Shown piece by piece: positions 1 to 9,200 of a stretch of 61,973 bases of DNA. The translations under genes and the position numbers were made by a program. The notes under the pieces were generated by a model. That model searched no databases. It was not told the origin of the DNA and saw nothing but the letters and a program-made list of their open reading frames with translations. Within the stretch, counting starts at the first letter, position 1. Each line of letters opens with the position of its first letter. Source of the stretch: Legionella steelei (GTDB taxonomy: Bacteria > Pseudomonadota > Gammaproteobacteria > Legionellales > Legionellaceae); assembly GCF_001468005.1 (NCBI RefSeq), contig NZ_LNYY01000002.1, positions 1-61,973 of the forward strand, given 5' to 3'.

Positions 1-32
1 CATTCAATAACTTATCAGAAAATATGGATTTT

Positions 33-71
33 CCTTAGCGTACGTTTTCGTACCATTGGACCTCAACCCCC
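33..71 (-). repeat. Tn3-family terminal inverted repeat, left edge of window
   Basis: This 39-bp sequence is the reverse complement of 61902-61940 with two mismatches. Its reverse complement begins GGGG and ends GTACGCTAAGG, the general layout of Tn3-family 38-bp ends (GGGG at the outer tip, TAAGG inside). The outer tip is at 71, so the transposon body would extend leftward out of the window. Bases 1-32 would be transposon interior. The next five bases (72-76) are TACAA. Family assignment is from remembered Tn3 ends. Confidence 0.72.
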
Positions 72-82
72 TACAAGAGCAA

Positions 83-379
83 TTAAAGGTGTCTATTAAA
101 ATCCATAGATTGATGCAACACCCGAATAACTGCAATACCATAATGGGTCATTTTGAAAAAAACAACATGAGAACCAACATTGAAAGCCCTCAAATCCTGA
201 CGGACATAATCACATGTTCGAGAAATAAGTGGATCATCTGCAAGGTATTGGAAGCTTGTTTCAATTGCCAAAATATAATCTTCTGTTCTTTTTATACCAA
301 ATTCGCGCGTACTGTATAAATAGATTGACTCAAGATCCTCTATAGCCTTTGGATAAAGGCGATATGTTTTATTTAGCAT
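83..379 (-). CDS. parE: ParE/RelE-superfamily toxin of a type II toxin-antitoxin pair
   Basis: The 98-residue protein fits the small ParE/RelE fold. It starts with the YRLYPKAIEDLESIYLYS helix, has the central strand motif around residues 60-80 (DLRAFNVGSHVVFFK), and ends VLHQSMDFNRHL, a typical ParE tail. ParE proteins poison gyrase; other members of the superfamily cut mRNA, and the target here is not readable from sequence. The start codon overlaps the end of the upstream antitoxin gene by 11 bp, so the two are translationally coupled. It ends only about 12 bp from the Tn3 repeat at the window edge, yet the C-terminus looks complete. It probably stabilises the plasmid. Confidence 0.85.
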   Translation of the reverse strand: MLNKTYRLYPKAIEDLESIYLYSTREFGIKRTEDYILAIETSFQYLADDPLISRTCDYVRQDLRAFNVGSHVVFFKMTHYGIAVIRVLHQSMDFNRHL

Positions 380-623
380 GAGGGGCTTTCTTCATTCGCT
401 CAAGAAATTCTTCCGCGTTCCACATTAATGGATCGCCGCTCCCCTCCCCTTCATCGATAAGATGACGCAACTGTTCAAGCTTTGAAGCCGCTTGTTTTTC
501 ACGAAGCAGGCGCAGCGATTCTCTTAATACTTCACTATTACTTCTATAATCTCCTGAATCAACAAGAAACTGAACATAATCACGAAGTTCACTACCCAAA
601 TCAACAGTCATTGTGCGAGCCAT
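369..623 (-). CDS. parD: ParD-like ribbon-helix-helix antitoxin
   Basis: 84 residues. The N-terminal third (MARTMTVDLGSELRDYVQFL, then SGDYRSNSEVLRESLRLLRE) is the ribbon-helix-helix DNA-binding pattern of ParD/CopG antitoxins, with the SNSEVLRESLR helix strongly conserved. The C-terminal half (KLEQLRHLIDEGEGSGDP onward) is the toxin-wrapping tail. It is the first gene of a two-gene operon and probably represses its own promoter through the long palindrome just upstream (634-686). It should neutralise the ParE-like protein encoded downstream. Confidence 0.87.
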   Translation of the reverse strand: MARTMTVDLGSELRDYVQFLVDSGDYRSNSEVLRESLRLLREKQAASKLEQLRHLIDEGEGSGDPLMWNAEEFLERMKKAPHAK

Positions 624-633
624 AAATACCTCA

Positions 634-688
634 GCAATGTAAGTAAATGTCTTACATTTAGTATATAAGACATTTACTTACATTGCAA
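634..688 (-). promoter_or_regulatory. parDE promoter inside a perfect 21-bp palindromic operator
   Basis: Bases 634-654 and 666-686 are perfect 21-bp inverted arms separated by 11 bp. Each arm contains a smaller GTAAG/CTTAC inverted pair, so several antitoxin dimers could bind. On the minus strand a -35 box TTGCAA (683-688) lies 17 bp from a -10 box TATACT (660-665), placing the promoter inside the palindrome. This fits autorepression by ParD. The repeat is seen directly; its function is inferred. Confidence 0.75.
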
Positions 689-839
689 TAAATTCATTAC
701 TCTCACTAGAGTACACCCTTGTGATGCCTATCGTGATCTTGAAGCACCTACACTTTTAGCTATCAAAAGATGCCGATTGTATAATTTGATAGAACCAAAT
801 CACATAGTCTAAAACCTATTGATAGACTCTCTCGGCTTC

Positions 840-1889
840 CTAACTTTCAAATAATTCTTCTATGGTCGACTGCATCTCTTCTTGACTGGGTTTTGCATAA
901 CGAAAAATTTCCTTAATGGACACATTCCCACTAAGCTCCTGTGCAAAATGCACTCCATGTTTATCAGTCACTTTCTTCAAGAAAGTATGCCGGAGCTTAT
1001 GGGGTGTAAATTCAAATCGCTCGTTCTCTGGTAATAGTGCTAACACTTGTTTTAAGACACGCTGACATATTCTAAAAATATTCCGAGTATTAATACGATT
1101 CCCAGCCCTATTAATAAATAATGGTTCGTCAGGTTCTGAAACGCGGCTTTTTAAATAATGCTCCAAATGTTCCCTAGCTTCTTGAGGTAAAGGAATTTTT
1201 ATAGTCACCCGTTTACTCTTATGTCGTACTACAGAATGAAGTCCTTTCGAATGATACTGGTGTACATTTAAAGTAACGAGCTCAGATTCCCGTAAGCCTG
1301 TTCCTAGTAACACATAAAATACTGCCGTTTCCAGTAATGCATTTTGATTTTTTCGGGTGCATATTTTGGCTCGTTGTTCACACGCTGCTTTTAAACGCAT
1401 AAGTTGTTTTGAATTTAAGCCATTCCATTCTGGCGCATCAGTTTGTAAATCCTTAACCCCGGATAACGGGTCACCTGCGATTAATGGTCTTTGTTGATAA
1501 AGCCATCGGCCTGCATGACGAATTGTTGCCATTGTCCGATTAATGGAAGTCGCTTTGTATGCTTTTCCGGTTTTCTCCGAAATGGTATTGCATAAGGAAC
1601 GTTGAAATTGTTTACTTACTGCTGGTGTCCAATTATCTACCTGGTCATGTCCTACTTCGACCTGAAAAAAATTTAAAAATTTAGATAAGTCTTTTTGTTT
1701 CGCCTGGACTGTTTTATCAGGTGCACCTTTGACATGAACCTGAACATAAAATAACAACCAGGCAGACAAAGAATTGGTATCAAAATGAACATCTAAAGGA
1801 TAAAAAACCTTATCTACCCCAAACTTTCGATTTTTGCTATTTTGGTGATCCAATACGTTCAAGACATTCTCCATGAGTGTTTTTTTCAT
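840..1889 (-). CDS. Tyrosine recombinase/integrase
   Basis: 349 residues. The N-terminal half is a SAM-like core-binding domain (SLSAWLLFYVQVHVKGAPDK region). The C-terminal catalytic domain has the first Arg in LGTGLRESELVTL, the H-x-x-R box in PHKLRHTFLKKV, and a candidate nucleophilic Tyr in IFRYAKPS near residue 333. The usual LGH before the Tyr is replaced by SGN, so the second catalytic His is missing or moved. Such enzymes integrate elements or resolve plasmid dimers. No partner attachment gene is nearby. A 14-bp motif occurs three times at the start of this gene and upstream of it (see 1899-1932), possibly its binding site or operator. Confidence 0.82.
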   Translation of the reverse strand: MKKTLMENVLNVLDHQNSKNRKFGVDKVFYPLDVHFDTNSLSAWLLFYVQVHVKGAPDKTVQAKQKDLSKFLNFFQVEVGHDQVDNWTPAVSKQFQRSLCNTISEKTGKAYKATSINRTMATIRHAGRWLYQQRPLIAGDPLSGVKDLQTDAPEWNGLNSKQLMRLKAACEQRAKICTRKNQNALLETAVFYVLLGTGLRESELVTLNVHQYHSKGLHSVVRHKSKRVTIKIPLPQEAREHLEHYLKSRVSEPDEPLFINRAGNRINTRNIFRICQRVLKQVLALLPENERFEFTPHKLRHTFLKKVTDKHGVHFAQELSGNVSIKEIFRYAKPSQEEMQSTIEELFES

Positions 1890-1932
1890 TTTACCTCATT
1901 TGGGGTAGATAAGGTACGTTATCTACCCCAAA
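1810..1932. repeat. Three copies of a 14-bp motif at the recombinase 5' end
   Basis: TTTGGGGTAGATAA (1899-1912) and its exact complement TTATCTACCCCAAA (1919-1932) form a perfect inverted repeat with a 6-bp spacer just upstream of the recombinase start. The same TTATCTACCCCAAA occurs again at 1810-1823 inside the gene. The arrangement resembles recombinase core sites (two arms around a 6-bp spacer) with an extra arm, or an autoregulatory operator. The repeats are seen directly; the role is inferred. Confidence 0.6.
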
Positions 1933-1960
1933 AGCATCAAATCATTTTTTTCATTAAATT

Positions 1961-2005
1961 TTTATAACGTGGCCTTTTTGTGCTACAATTAAATCATCAT
2001 GATTT
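1961..2005 (+). promoter_or_regulatory. dinJ-yafQ promoter and palindromic operator
   Basis: A -10 box TACAAT (1984-1989) lies 17 bp downstream of a weak -35 (TTTATA, 1961-1966). It is followed by a perfect palindrome, AAATCAT-C-ATGATTT (1991-2005), located just before the antitoxin start. This placement suits autorepression by the DinJ-like antitoxin. Confidence 0.55.
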
Positions 2006-2017
2006 TTCGAGATAAAA

Positions 2018-2275
2018 ATGAAAACGGCAACTGTAAGAGCACGAGTAGAACCAGCATTGAAACTGGAAGTAGAGTCCGTATTAAATGAATTGGGTTTATC
2101 AGTATCAGAAGCTATTGAAATTTACTTACGTCAAATTAAATTAGTACATGGGATCCCTTTTGATATCTGTATCCCAAATAAAACAACCCAAGAAACATTT
2201 GAGCATACTGATCATGGTGAGAATCTTAATTATTATAAGAATGCCAAAGATATGTTTGATAAGTTGGAAAGCTAA
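2018..2275 (+). CDS. dinJ: RelB/DinJ-family antitoxin
   Basis: 85 residues. The N-terminus (TATVRARVEPALKLEVESVL, then LGLSVSEAIEIYLRQI) is the RelB/DinJ ribbon-helix-helix domain, and GIPFDI is the usual short linker motif of DinJ. The remaining acidic tail should wrap around the toxin. The stop codon overlaps the start of the toxin gene (TAATG), a classic coupled pair. The upstream palindrome at 1991-2005 is a likely operator. Confidence 0.88.
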   Translation: MKTATVRARVEPALKLEVESVLNELGLSVSEAIEIYLRQIKLVHGIPFDICIPNKTTQETFEHTDHGENLNYYKNAKDMFDKLES

Positions 2276-2544
2276 TGCTTAAACCCATAACCACGAACCA
2301 ATTTGAAAGGGATATTAGACTTATAAAAAAACGCGGCAAAGACCTTAATAAGGTTTTTAAGATCATGCAATTACTTTTAAACCAAGAAAAATTACCATCA
2401 AAAAATCGAGATCACGCATTAACAGGTAATTATGCTAATCGCCGTGAATGCCATGTAGAACCTGATTGGCTTTTAATTTACAAACTAGAATCTGATGCGA
2501 TTATTTTTGAAAGAACAGGAACGCATTCTGATCTGTTTAGATAA
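2275..2544 (+). CDS. yafQ: YafQ-family mRNA interferase toxin
   Basis: 89 residues. The protein has the YafQ signature: HALTGNYANRRECHVEPDWL followed by LIYKLE and the terminal RTGTHSDLFR. Known YafQ enzymes cleave mRNA on the ribosome using His and Asp residues, and the corresponding histidines are all present here. It is translated by coupling from the DinJ-like antitoxin. Together they form a second addiction module about 1.4 kb from parDE. Confidence 0.9.
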   Translation: MLKPITTNQFERDIRLIKKRGKDLNKVFKIMQLLLNQEKLPSKNRDHALTGNYANRRECHVEPDWLLIYKLESDAIIFERTGTHSDLFR

Positions 2545-2696
2545 AATTAATATCCTTTATGATTAGCCTCTAAGGCACTCGGTTTTAACAAAACCACTCT
2601 CACCACTATCTAGCACTTTAACCAGCCTCACTGTTACGGCCATTCTCCTCAAACATGCCTCCATATACTCCACCAGAGATAACAAAGCCTCAGGAA

Positions 2697-3089
2697 TTAG
2701 GGCTTATCAAAAGCAAATTTTAATGAATGCTGTAAAAATACTGATTTGTTCTGAATGGCCTCAGAAAATCTTATTGATAGCAGCATACAGTAGAGACCCG
2801 AACGAAACTTACCATCTTTATTAAGTATTCTTTTTTCACGTTCAGTCAAAAAATTAACAGGCGCATCTTTTCCTATACAGCCATCATTTTTCTTAAAATA
2901 ATTAACTGCTTGAATTAAGTCGTTGTCCGAATGCTCTTCATCTAGATCCAGTATTTTTAATACTTCAAATAAAGAGTCCTCTTTTGCCTGCTTATATTGT
3001 TTTTCAAGTCCGTCACAATAAATAGCATATTCAATATCATCATACTGTTGATTATTGCCACTATGTAAATTATCTCGTTTAGTTGTCAT
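2697..3089 (-). pseudogene. Fragment of a Tn3-family transposase
   Basis: The 130-residue open frame has no independent family look. Residues 45-130 align by eye with an internal piece of the full transposase encoded at 20962-24021: IGKDAPVNFLTEREKRIL here corresponds to VGKEAPVSFLSENEQAAL there, and DGKFRSGLYCMLL to EGKFRVSLYKVLL. About 100 of roughly 1000 residues remain and no catalytic residues are included. I read it as the relic of an earlier Tn3-type element. A fresh start codon may still allow expression, but no function is expected. Confidence 0.7.
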
Positions 3090-3497
3090 GGAACCCCTTT
3101 CAAATAAAAATAGGCTGCTAATTGTAGCAACCGATGTCTTCCCACTACTGGGTTAGGGGTCTTTATCAAAGTGTATCGTTTTCCATTGGGCAAGAACGTC
3201 AAAGATTGACAAAGACTTCTGGCTATTGCCATTAATTTCTGATCAAAAACCATTCAAAACCCTGAACCGAACTGTTAAAAATTATCGCCATAAGCTTATT
3301 GTAAAAGATTATCTCATAAAAAGCCCCAGATGTTTAGCTAAAATACAAAGAGGATTTTGTAAATACTCTATATCTTATAAATGAACTTTAAACAGTCCTA
3401 TTCATCATTTGAATTCAATCTTGGTTTCTATATCCCAAAAAATCCATATAAAAAATAGACTATTATTTTAATAAATATACAAATATAAGATTTAAAA
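3090..3497. other. Intergenic region, nothing recognised
   Basis: About 400 bp between the transposase fragment and the oxygenase gene. Short broken open stretches around 3200-3330 may be more transposon debris, but I cannot assign them. The last 80 bp are very AT-rich and probably hold the oxygenase promoter. Confidence 0.4.
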
Positions 3498-4274
3498 ATG
3501 GCAACTAATACAAGAAATCAATTAACGGATCTGATTGTAGATAGATTAAGCGAAACTAAAGAACAGTCGAAACAACAGTTTTTTCTTGAGCATTCTATAA
3601 AAGTTGCCCGTTATTTTACACTAGACAACCTTCTTCCAACTGAAATTGCTGAAAAAATATATGCTAACTTTCCTAAACCAAGTGACATGCATCTATTAAA
3701 TATTCCTGGAAAGTTAAAACTAAAATACAGCCACCTAAAAGATGTATCCAGTTTATTGCAAGATATTAATTTTGCAATTCAAGATCCTCGAGTTGTCGCT
3801 TTGATTGAAGAAATAACCGAGATTAAAAACCAAATTCCTGATCCATCAGAGTACGCAGGTGGAATTAGTACATTACTCAAAGGATTTCGTCTTAACCCTC
3901 ATTTGGATAATTCGCATGCTGTAGACAGAAAACACTATCGAACAGTAAATGTACTTTATTATGTGTCCCCTAATTGGCGACTCGAAAATGGTGGAAATTA
4001 TGAACTATGGGATAAAGAAATAAAAAATTGCATTGTTGTTCCTAGTCTTTTTAATCGCCTGCTTGTGATGGAAACAAATCGATCCTCTTGGCATGCTGTG
4101 AATCCGGTTTTATGTGACGCCCCTCGGTGTTGTGTGTTTAATTACTTTTTTTCTAAGCAATCTCCTGAAGGTGAGGAATATTTTTTCAATGGGAATTCAT
4201 TTAGCGCTCGACCTGAACAAAAAATTCGTCGTGCAGTTGAACGTATTAAAAAAACATTCCTAAGAAGAAGATGA
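3498..4274 (+). CDS. 2-oxoglutarate/Fe(II) dioxygenase, prolyl-hydroxylase-like
   Basis: 258 residues. The iron triad and co-substrate residue of the 2OG-Fe(II) double-stranded beta-helix family are visible: HLD at residues 135-137, the distal His in SSWHAVNP (H199), and an Arg in APRCCVFNYFF (R210) that would hold 2-oxoglutarate. The segment RTVNVLYYVSPNW then ENGGNYELWD is typical of the prolyl 4-hydroxylase (P4Hc) branch. The N-terminal 100 residues are helical and unassigned. The substrate is unknown. Similar enzymes in bacteria modify proteins, sugars or peptide natural products. A small membrane protein gene follows 71 bp downstream and may be co-transcribed. Confidence 0.8.
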   Translation: MATNTRNQLTDLIVDRLSETKEQSKQQFFLEHSIKVARYFTLDNLLPTEIAEKIYANFPKPSDMHLLNIPGKLKLKYSHLKDVSSLLQDINFAIQDPRVVALIEEITEIKNQIPDPSEYAGGISTLLKGFRLNPHLDNSHAVDRKHYRTVNVLYYVSPNWRLENGGNYELWDKEIKNCIVVPSLFNRLLVMETNRSSWHAVNPVLCDAPRCCVFNYFFSKQSPEGEEYFFNGNSFSARPEQKIRRAVERIKKTFLRRR

Positions 4275-4345
4275 TGATGATTTATCAATGCAACTGGGTA
4301 ACACATTAGGAAGCATTGAACGAAGTTGAGAAAAGGATCAGATAA

Positions 4346-4750
4346 ATGTTATTTGCTTTAGTTGTTCTCTTCGGTGTTGTTATGGTTCTTTTTTCAGAGG
4401 AGTTTAGCAAATCCTTCAAGAAGCTATGGGCAATAAAAGGATCTAAATTACTTCTACCACTGTTTGCTGCTTCTTGGTTTATCTATACTTTTGATTTTTT
4501 GTTTGTTGGGGTAATCTTTTATCTACATCAATTTTTGCACGATACACTGGCCTTTTTGATAAGGATTATGCCTTTTCAGCAAGGTGCAGAATCCGTAGCA
4601 TTAGTCATCTTATTAACGTTTTTTTCTGTTGTCCCTGTGCTAATTATTGATTTTTTTACTCGAAAGAAAAACTATAAGGGTTATCAATACCCTTATATAA
4701 CAAGTACAATAATTTGGATATTGTGCGTTGCTCTATTAATAATCATCTAA
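4346..4750 (+). CDS. Small integral membrane protein, unknown function
   Basis: 134 residues with about four predicted membrane helices (near residues 2-17, 35-62, 83-103 and 117-134) and short charged loops such as FTRKKNYKGYQ. No family recognised. A reasonable ribosome site (AAAGGAT) precedes the ATG. It lies on the same strand as the oxygenase gene and may share its transcript. Both genes stand between two minus-strand blocks. Confidence 0.6.
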   Translation: MLFALVVLFGVVMVLFSEEFSKSFKKLWAIKGSKLLLPLFAASWFIYTFDFLFVGVIFYLHQFLHDTLAFLIRIMPFQQGAESVALVILLTFFSVVPVLIIDFFTRKKNYKGYQYPYITSTIIWILCVALLIII

Positions 4751-4819
4751 TTGTTTATACCATTCACAGCACAGAACAATTTTTAAAAAAGTGAATAAAC
4801 AAGAGAACGTTAGCCGATT

Positions 4820-6064
4820 TTAATCTATTTTAATCGAGCCATCGCATTCTCTTTGACCTAAAACATTTAATACATAGTCCCAAATGATACTTGGCACATT
4901 GATTCGCGTTCCATCAGAGGGATTAAGATGCAAGTCGATATAGGGAAAGCTATTATTTTCAATAATGCCAAATTGTTGCTTATGCCATGGAAGAGAAATA
5001 TCCTGACAAATAAAATCAAGACCCGTAAGGGGTATATTGAGTACTTTATGTACTCGTTCCAATAACAGTTTATTCTCTGGATGGATCAGATCAATAACAT
5101 TACTAATTTTTGCACCACTACCTATAGTCACTTTTTTTGAAATAAAGATTTGTTGTCCTTTGTTTATTACTGTGTTAAATGCAACTCCCTGAGCCTCTAG
5201 TATTTTCTTCAAATAACTATTGAGATTAATTTTGCGTGAATCACTACCACCTGCAGCTTTATTCTTTTTATCGATTAATTCAGCCAAAGTACTGAGACCA
5301 TCACCGATCACGCTTCCAGGCAGTCGCATCACACAAGCGACTAATGAGTCATCAATAATTAATGACCGATAAACATTGCCAGGAATATGTTGTTCAACCA
5401 ATACACGAAAATCAACTTGTTTTACTATTTTAATTGCCTCTTTTAATTCATTTGGCGTTTGAATAGTACACAAGGCATGAATACTTAGCGATTCGGATAC
5501 GGGTTTCACAGCAAGAGGGAATCCTAATTCAATGCCATATTGATAAGCGCTTTTACTGGAAATAAAAACCTTTCCTACGGGACAGGGGATTTTTTGGTTT
5601 AATAATTTCTTTTTGAGAATCCATTTATTATCGTATTTGGTATCCTCATCAAAGTACGTATTTTTTTGATAAAGAAGAGAAATAGGGGTTTGCGTAAAAT
5701 AATATTTTTTGTTATTGAATACCAACATAAAATACAACGTATGTAATTGGGACTCTTTAAAATTATACAGTTCTAATCCCCTTCGTTGCGCCTCATCCCA
5801 TAATGCAAGTACACTATTATTAAATTGGTTCCTATCAATGATATTGGTTTTGGTAAATAATTTTAATTTTTGAAAAATAGTAATGGACGTCCTATTTAAT
5901 AGATTATCAAAACGTAAAAAATCTTGCTCTGAGAGGAGAAACGCTTTAGATAAAGCATAGATAAATGGATTGAATATAAAATAATCGAATAAACTAAAAA
6001 TTTTCCTTCTAACATGACAGCGTTTTTCAGGATAGCAATGCTCACAAATTTTATCATCCATCAC
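4820..6064 (-). CDS. ATP-grasp ligase, cyanophycin-synthetase/GshF-like
   Basis: 414 residues. Residues about 140-410 are an ATP-grasp domain: a nucleotide-binding Lys in FPLAVKPVSESLS, then VEQHIPGNVYRSLII, then LPGSVIGDGLSTLAELID (the loop typical of cyanophycin synthetase and GshF-type enzymes), and a C-terminal metal-binding block FGIIENNSFPYIDLHLNP. These enzymes activate a carboxylate with ATP and join it to an amine, making peptide-like bonds. The N-terminal 130 residues are unassigned and open with CEHCYPEKRCH, a possible metal-binding Cys/His cluster. The substrate cannot be deduced. It stands alone between convergent and same-strand neighbours. Confidence 0.75.
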   Translation of the reverse strand: MMDDKICEHCYPEKRCHVRRKIFSLFDYFIFNPFIYALSKAFLLSEQDFLRFDNLLNRTSITIFQKLKLFTKTNIIDRNQFNNSVLALWDEAQRRGLELYNFKESQLHTLYFMLVFNNKKYYFTQTPISLLYQKNTYFDEDTKYDNKWILKKKLLNQKIPCPVGKVFISSKSAYQYGIELGFPLAVKPVSESLSIHALCTIQTPNELKEAIKIVKQVDFRVLVEQHIPGNVYRSLIIDDSLVACVMRLPGSVIGDGLSTLAELIDKKNKAAGGSDSRKINLNSYLKKILEAQGVAFNTVINKGQQIFISKKVTIGSGAKISNVIDLIHPENKLLLERVHKVLNIPLTGLDFICQDISLPWHKQQFGIIENNSFPYIDLHLNPSDGTRINVPSIIWDYVLNVLGQRECDGSIKID

Positions 6065-6204
6065 CGTATACTCCCTTATAGGTATGGTGTCATCTCAAAG
6101 TAATAACGCTTTTATTTAAATCCGTCTGCTCGACCTTTTCTATATTCCTAATCTTAGTTTCTTCGTAACCTCAAAGCTACCCCCCAAGGCACGAAGCAAT
6201 TAGT

Positions 6205-9200
6205 TTAAAAAGACTTACCTATGAGAAACCCTGATTTAAATCCACAATAACTATCCTGTTGATTTTTTTCTTTGCTCTTTTCCGGTGTCAAAAATCCTAA
6301 AGTTAACGTTTTTGCTTTGGGTAAAGAGGCAGTGAGTCGTTCTGATTCTTCACTCACAGTAGTTCCTTTTGCTAATTCTTTTGGTGTATCTGGTTTTTCT
6401 TCAATTTTAGCCGAAGTTTTCTTTAAGCTACTGGGGTTTACCCCATGAAAATTAGTTATCCCTCCTAGCTCATCAAAACTCCTTGCAAATCCATAGGTTT
6501 GAAAAAAGTAATTAAATACGTTACCTATCTCTACTTCTGGAGAGATGATTGAATCTGCTAGAATATGTCCATTATGTGAATTGGCAAAATAAACTACAGC
6601 CGACTTATCTTCTAAATTCATTGCCACCCACGCTCTGTATTCATTCATATCACCGGAATGATAGGCTCTGCTTGCACGATGGATATGGCCTGTTACAGCG
6701 GTAATCCATTTTAATTCATCCCCTTGGGCTAATTTATAGGACTCGGTACATTTTGTTTTCAGCCTGTTAAAATCATCCTGATTACTCTCAGTCAATTCAA
6801 TCCTACTAACCGTTCGACTGGTTTGATCTGCATAAAAAAGCGCATCATTAAATAAAATGACCGCATTTCTATCATCCAATAAGCCTTCGATACAATCAAA
6901 TGAAGATTGGCTTGGATCGGTTGTCATTTTAATAAGACCGCACCCACATTGCTTATCGGTTTGTAATCCAAAACCTAAACCCCATGCTACATTGTTTTTA
7001 TCCTGTTCTAATCCATTGACTTCGATTGGCCAATTGCCAGGTAAATAATCATTGTTCATGGAGACCATGGGTTGAAATGCATACTGTAGCTCTTCGTCAT
7101 TCATCCAGGCTACTATAAATTTGGCATAATCACTTGGCGTTGTATAGAGGCTATTTGCTGCCTGAGGCGGCTTGCTTTTATCGAAATGATAGCTGCTGTG
7201 CTTCATGTTTAAGGCTTTTTCCCCAAAGATGTGTTCTTGGGCAAGTGATTCAAGATTTGAGCCTGTTACTGCCTCGATGACTTCTTGCAAGTAAGCAATC
7301 CCTGGGCCTGAATAGGCATATTTTGTGCCAGGGTCAAACTGAAATTCAATGAGCCCTTTGCTCTCATCATGCGTAATGGGTAACCCTGTCGTATGGGATA
7401 ATACCATCTCTGCGGTCAAAAGCTTGGCCTTATCTTCATCTTCTTTACGGAATTTTTTTAGTATCTCTGGAAAAACTTCATAAAGCGGGGTATTTAAATC
7501 AAATTTAGCGTTAAATTTTCCTAGACCAGGTTGGGCTTCATTCGCGTTATTGGCTGCTATTAATTTTAATACCAAATAGGCAAATACAGGTTTACTCAGT
7601 GATGCAGCTCCAAAAACTGTTTCAGGAGTTACGTCCATGGACGGACTTGAATGAAGATGGTCTGTAATTGAGGTAATCTCACTTAATTGATCATCGGACA
7701 AGATATCTATTTGTTCGTCTTTGGCGAAACTCTTACGAAAGTCTTTTAACTGATATTCATCCAGCTCAAGCTTATGAAGCTTATCCTTTGATTTGTTATA
7801 ATAAAGTACACCTTCTTCAGTAAGGATGTAATACGATTTATAAAATTTGCTTTGTTCTTCCTTAGTTTTAGCCACAGGCATCTTCAATAACCCACATTGG
7901 GTTGATCTGACAGTGCCTTTAACGAGTGGCGGAGAAATAATTCCTTCATGATTGACCGTGACAACCGATATGCCTGGAATATCGGCTTTTTTCATCACCT
8001 CTTCCAATGTCATTTTTGATGAGGGGGCAGTTGCTTTTTGTTTCTTCTCTATAATGGGCTGAAATGCTAAATCGAGAAAGTGATAAGCAACGTGCCCTTG
8101 TTCTTTATCGAATTCAAGGCGAAAATTGAGATTGTTTTCTGGTGAAAAAATGTGGTCACCAACAGGAATAAGCTTATAACTTTGTCCGAATGACTTGAGC
8201 TTAAGTGACTCTCCTTCAATGCTTAATTCATGAGGTCCATACTTGCCCGTATATTCTTGTAATTTTTCTTTACTTACCTCAATTGGGTTATCCAAATCAG
8301 TTAACCACGCAAGATGTTTTTTGATCTGTTGTTCAGATTCTAAATCTTGAAGCAGTGCTTGATTGAATTTGATTAGGGCAGTTTTATAATCACCCTTTAA
8401 TTCAGCTTTTATGCCTTCCTGTTGCTCTTTCCAACCAGGCCTATCATAACACTCAATATGTTTCGTCAGTTCAGTAGTGTATTTAGGATCCAATTCAATG
8501 GCCTTGAGTAATTGGATTTTTGCAGTGACATAATCGCCTTTCGATTCAGCGATTAATCCTTCATGTCGTTCTTTGTAACCGGGTTTATCATAGGGCGTAT
8601 AATCATATTTGCCACAAAGGTAATCGAGACCTTTTGTTACACCAACAACAGGAGTAACTAGCTCTTTGGCAAGAGACAAGCCATTTTGGCTGTTCGCAAA
8701 ATAACAAATTGCAGAACCATTATCAGGATTTATTGCAACAAATGCCTTCGCGCCTGATGTATCTCCCCAATGAAATGCCAATGTTCCTTCCTCTGTTTTT
8801 TCTAAACCCCATCCTAATCCCCAAAATACAGAGTGTACTATTTCTTGAGGAATCTCTTTCTTTCTTGCTGTTTCATCTTTTTCTGTTGAGACGATTTCTT
8901 TCATTACTGTCTTTCTCAGCATTTGCTCTTTGAGTAGTGCCATGACAAATTGTGCATAATCATATGCTGTAGTTTGTAACGACCCAGCAGCAGTGACCTC
9001 GTCTCTATACGATTGGGGCTGCATCAGTTCATTATGACGGGAGGCAAATTGTGTTCCTGGCTTAAAACGAGCACGTTCAAAGTGACTGTTTTTCATTCCA
9101 AGTGGTGTAAATACATATTCTTGTGCCAGCGTTTCAAGGCTTTTACCTATTTTTGCTTCAATTACTCTCTGTAAATAGTGATACCCTTCACCCGAATAAT

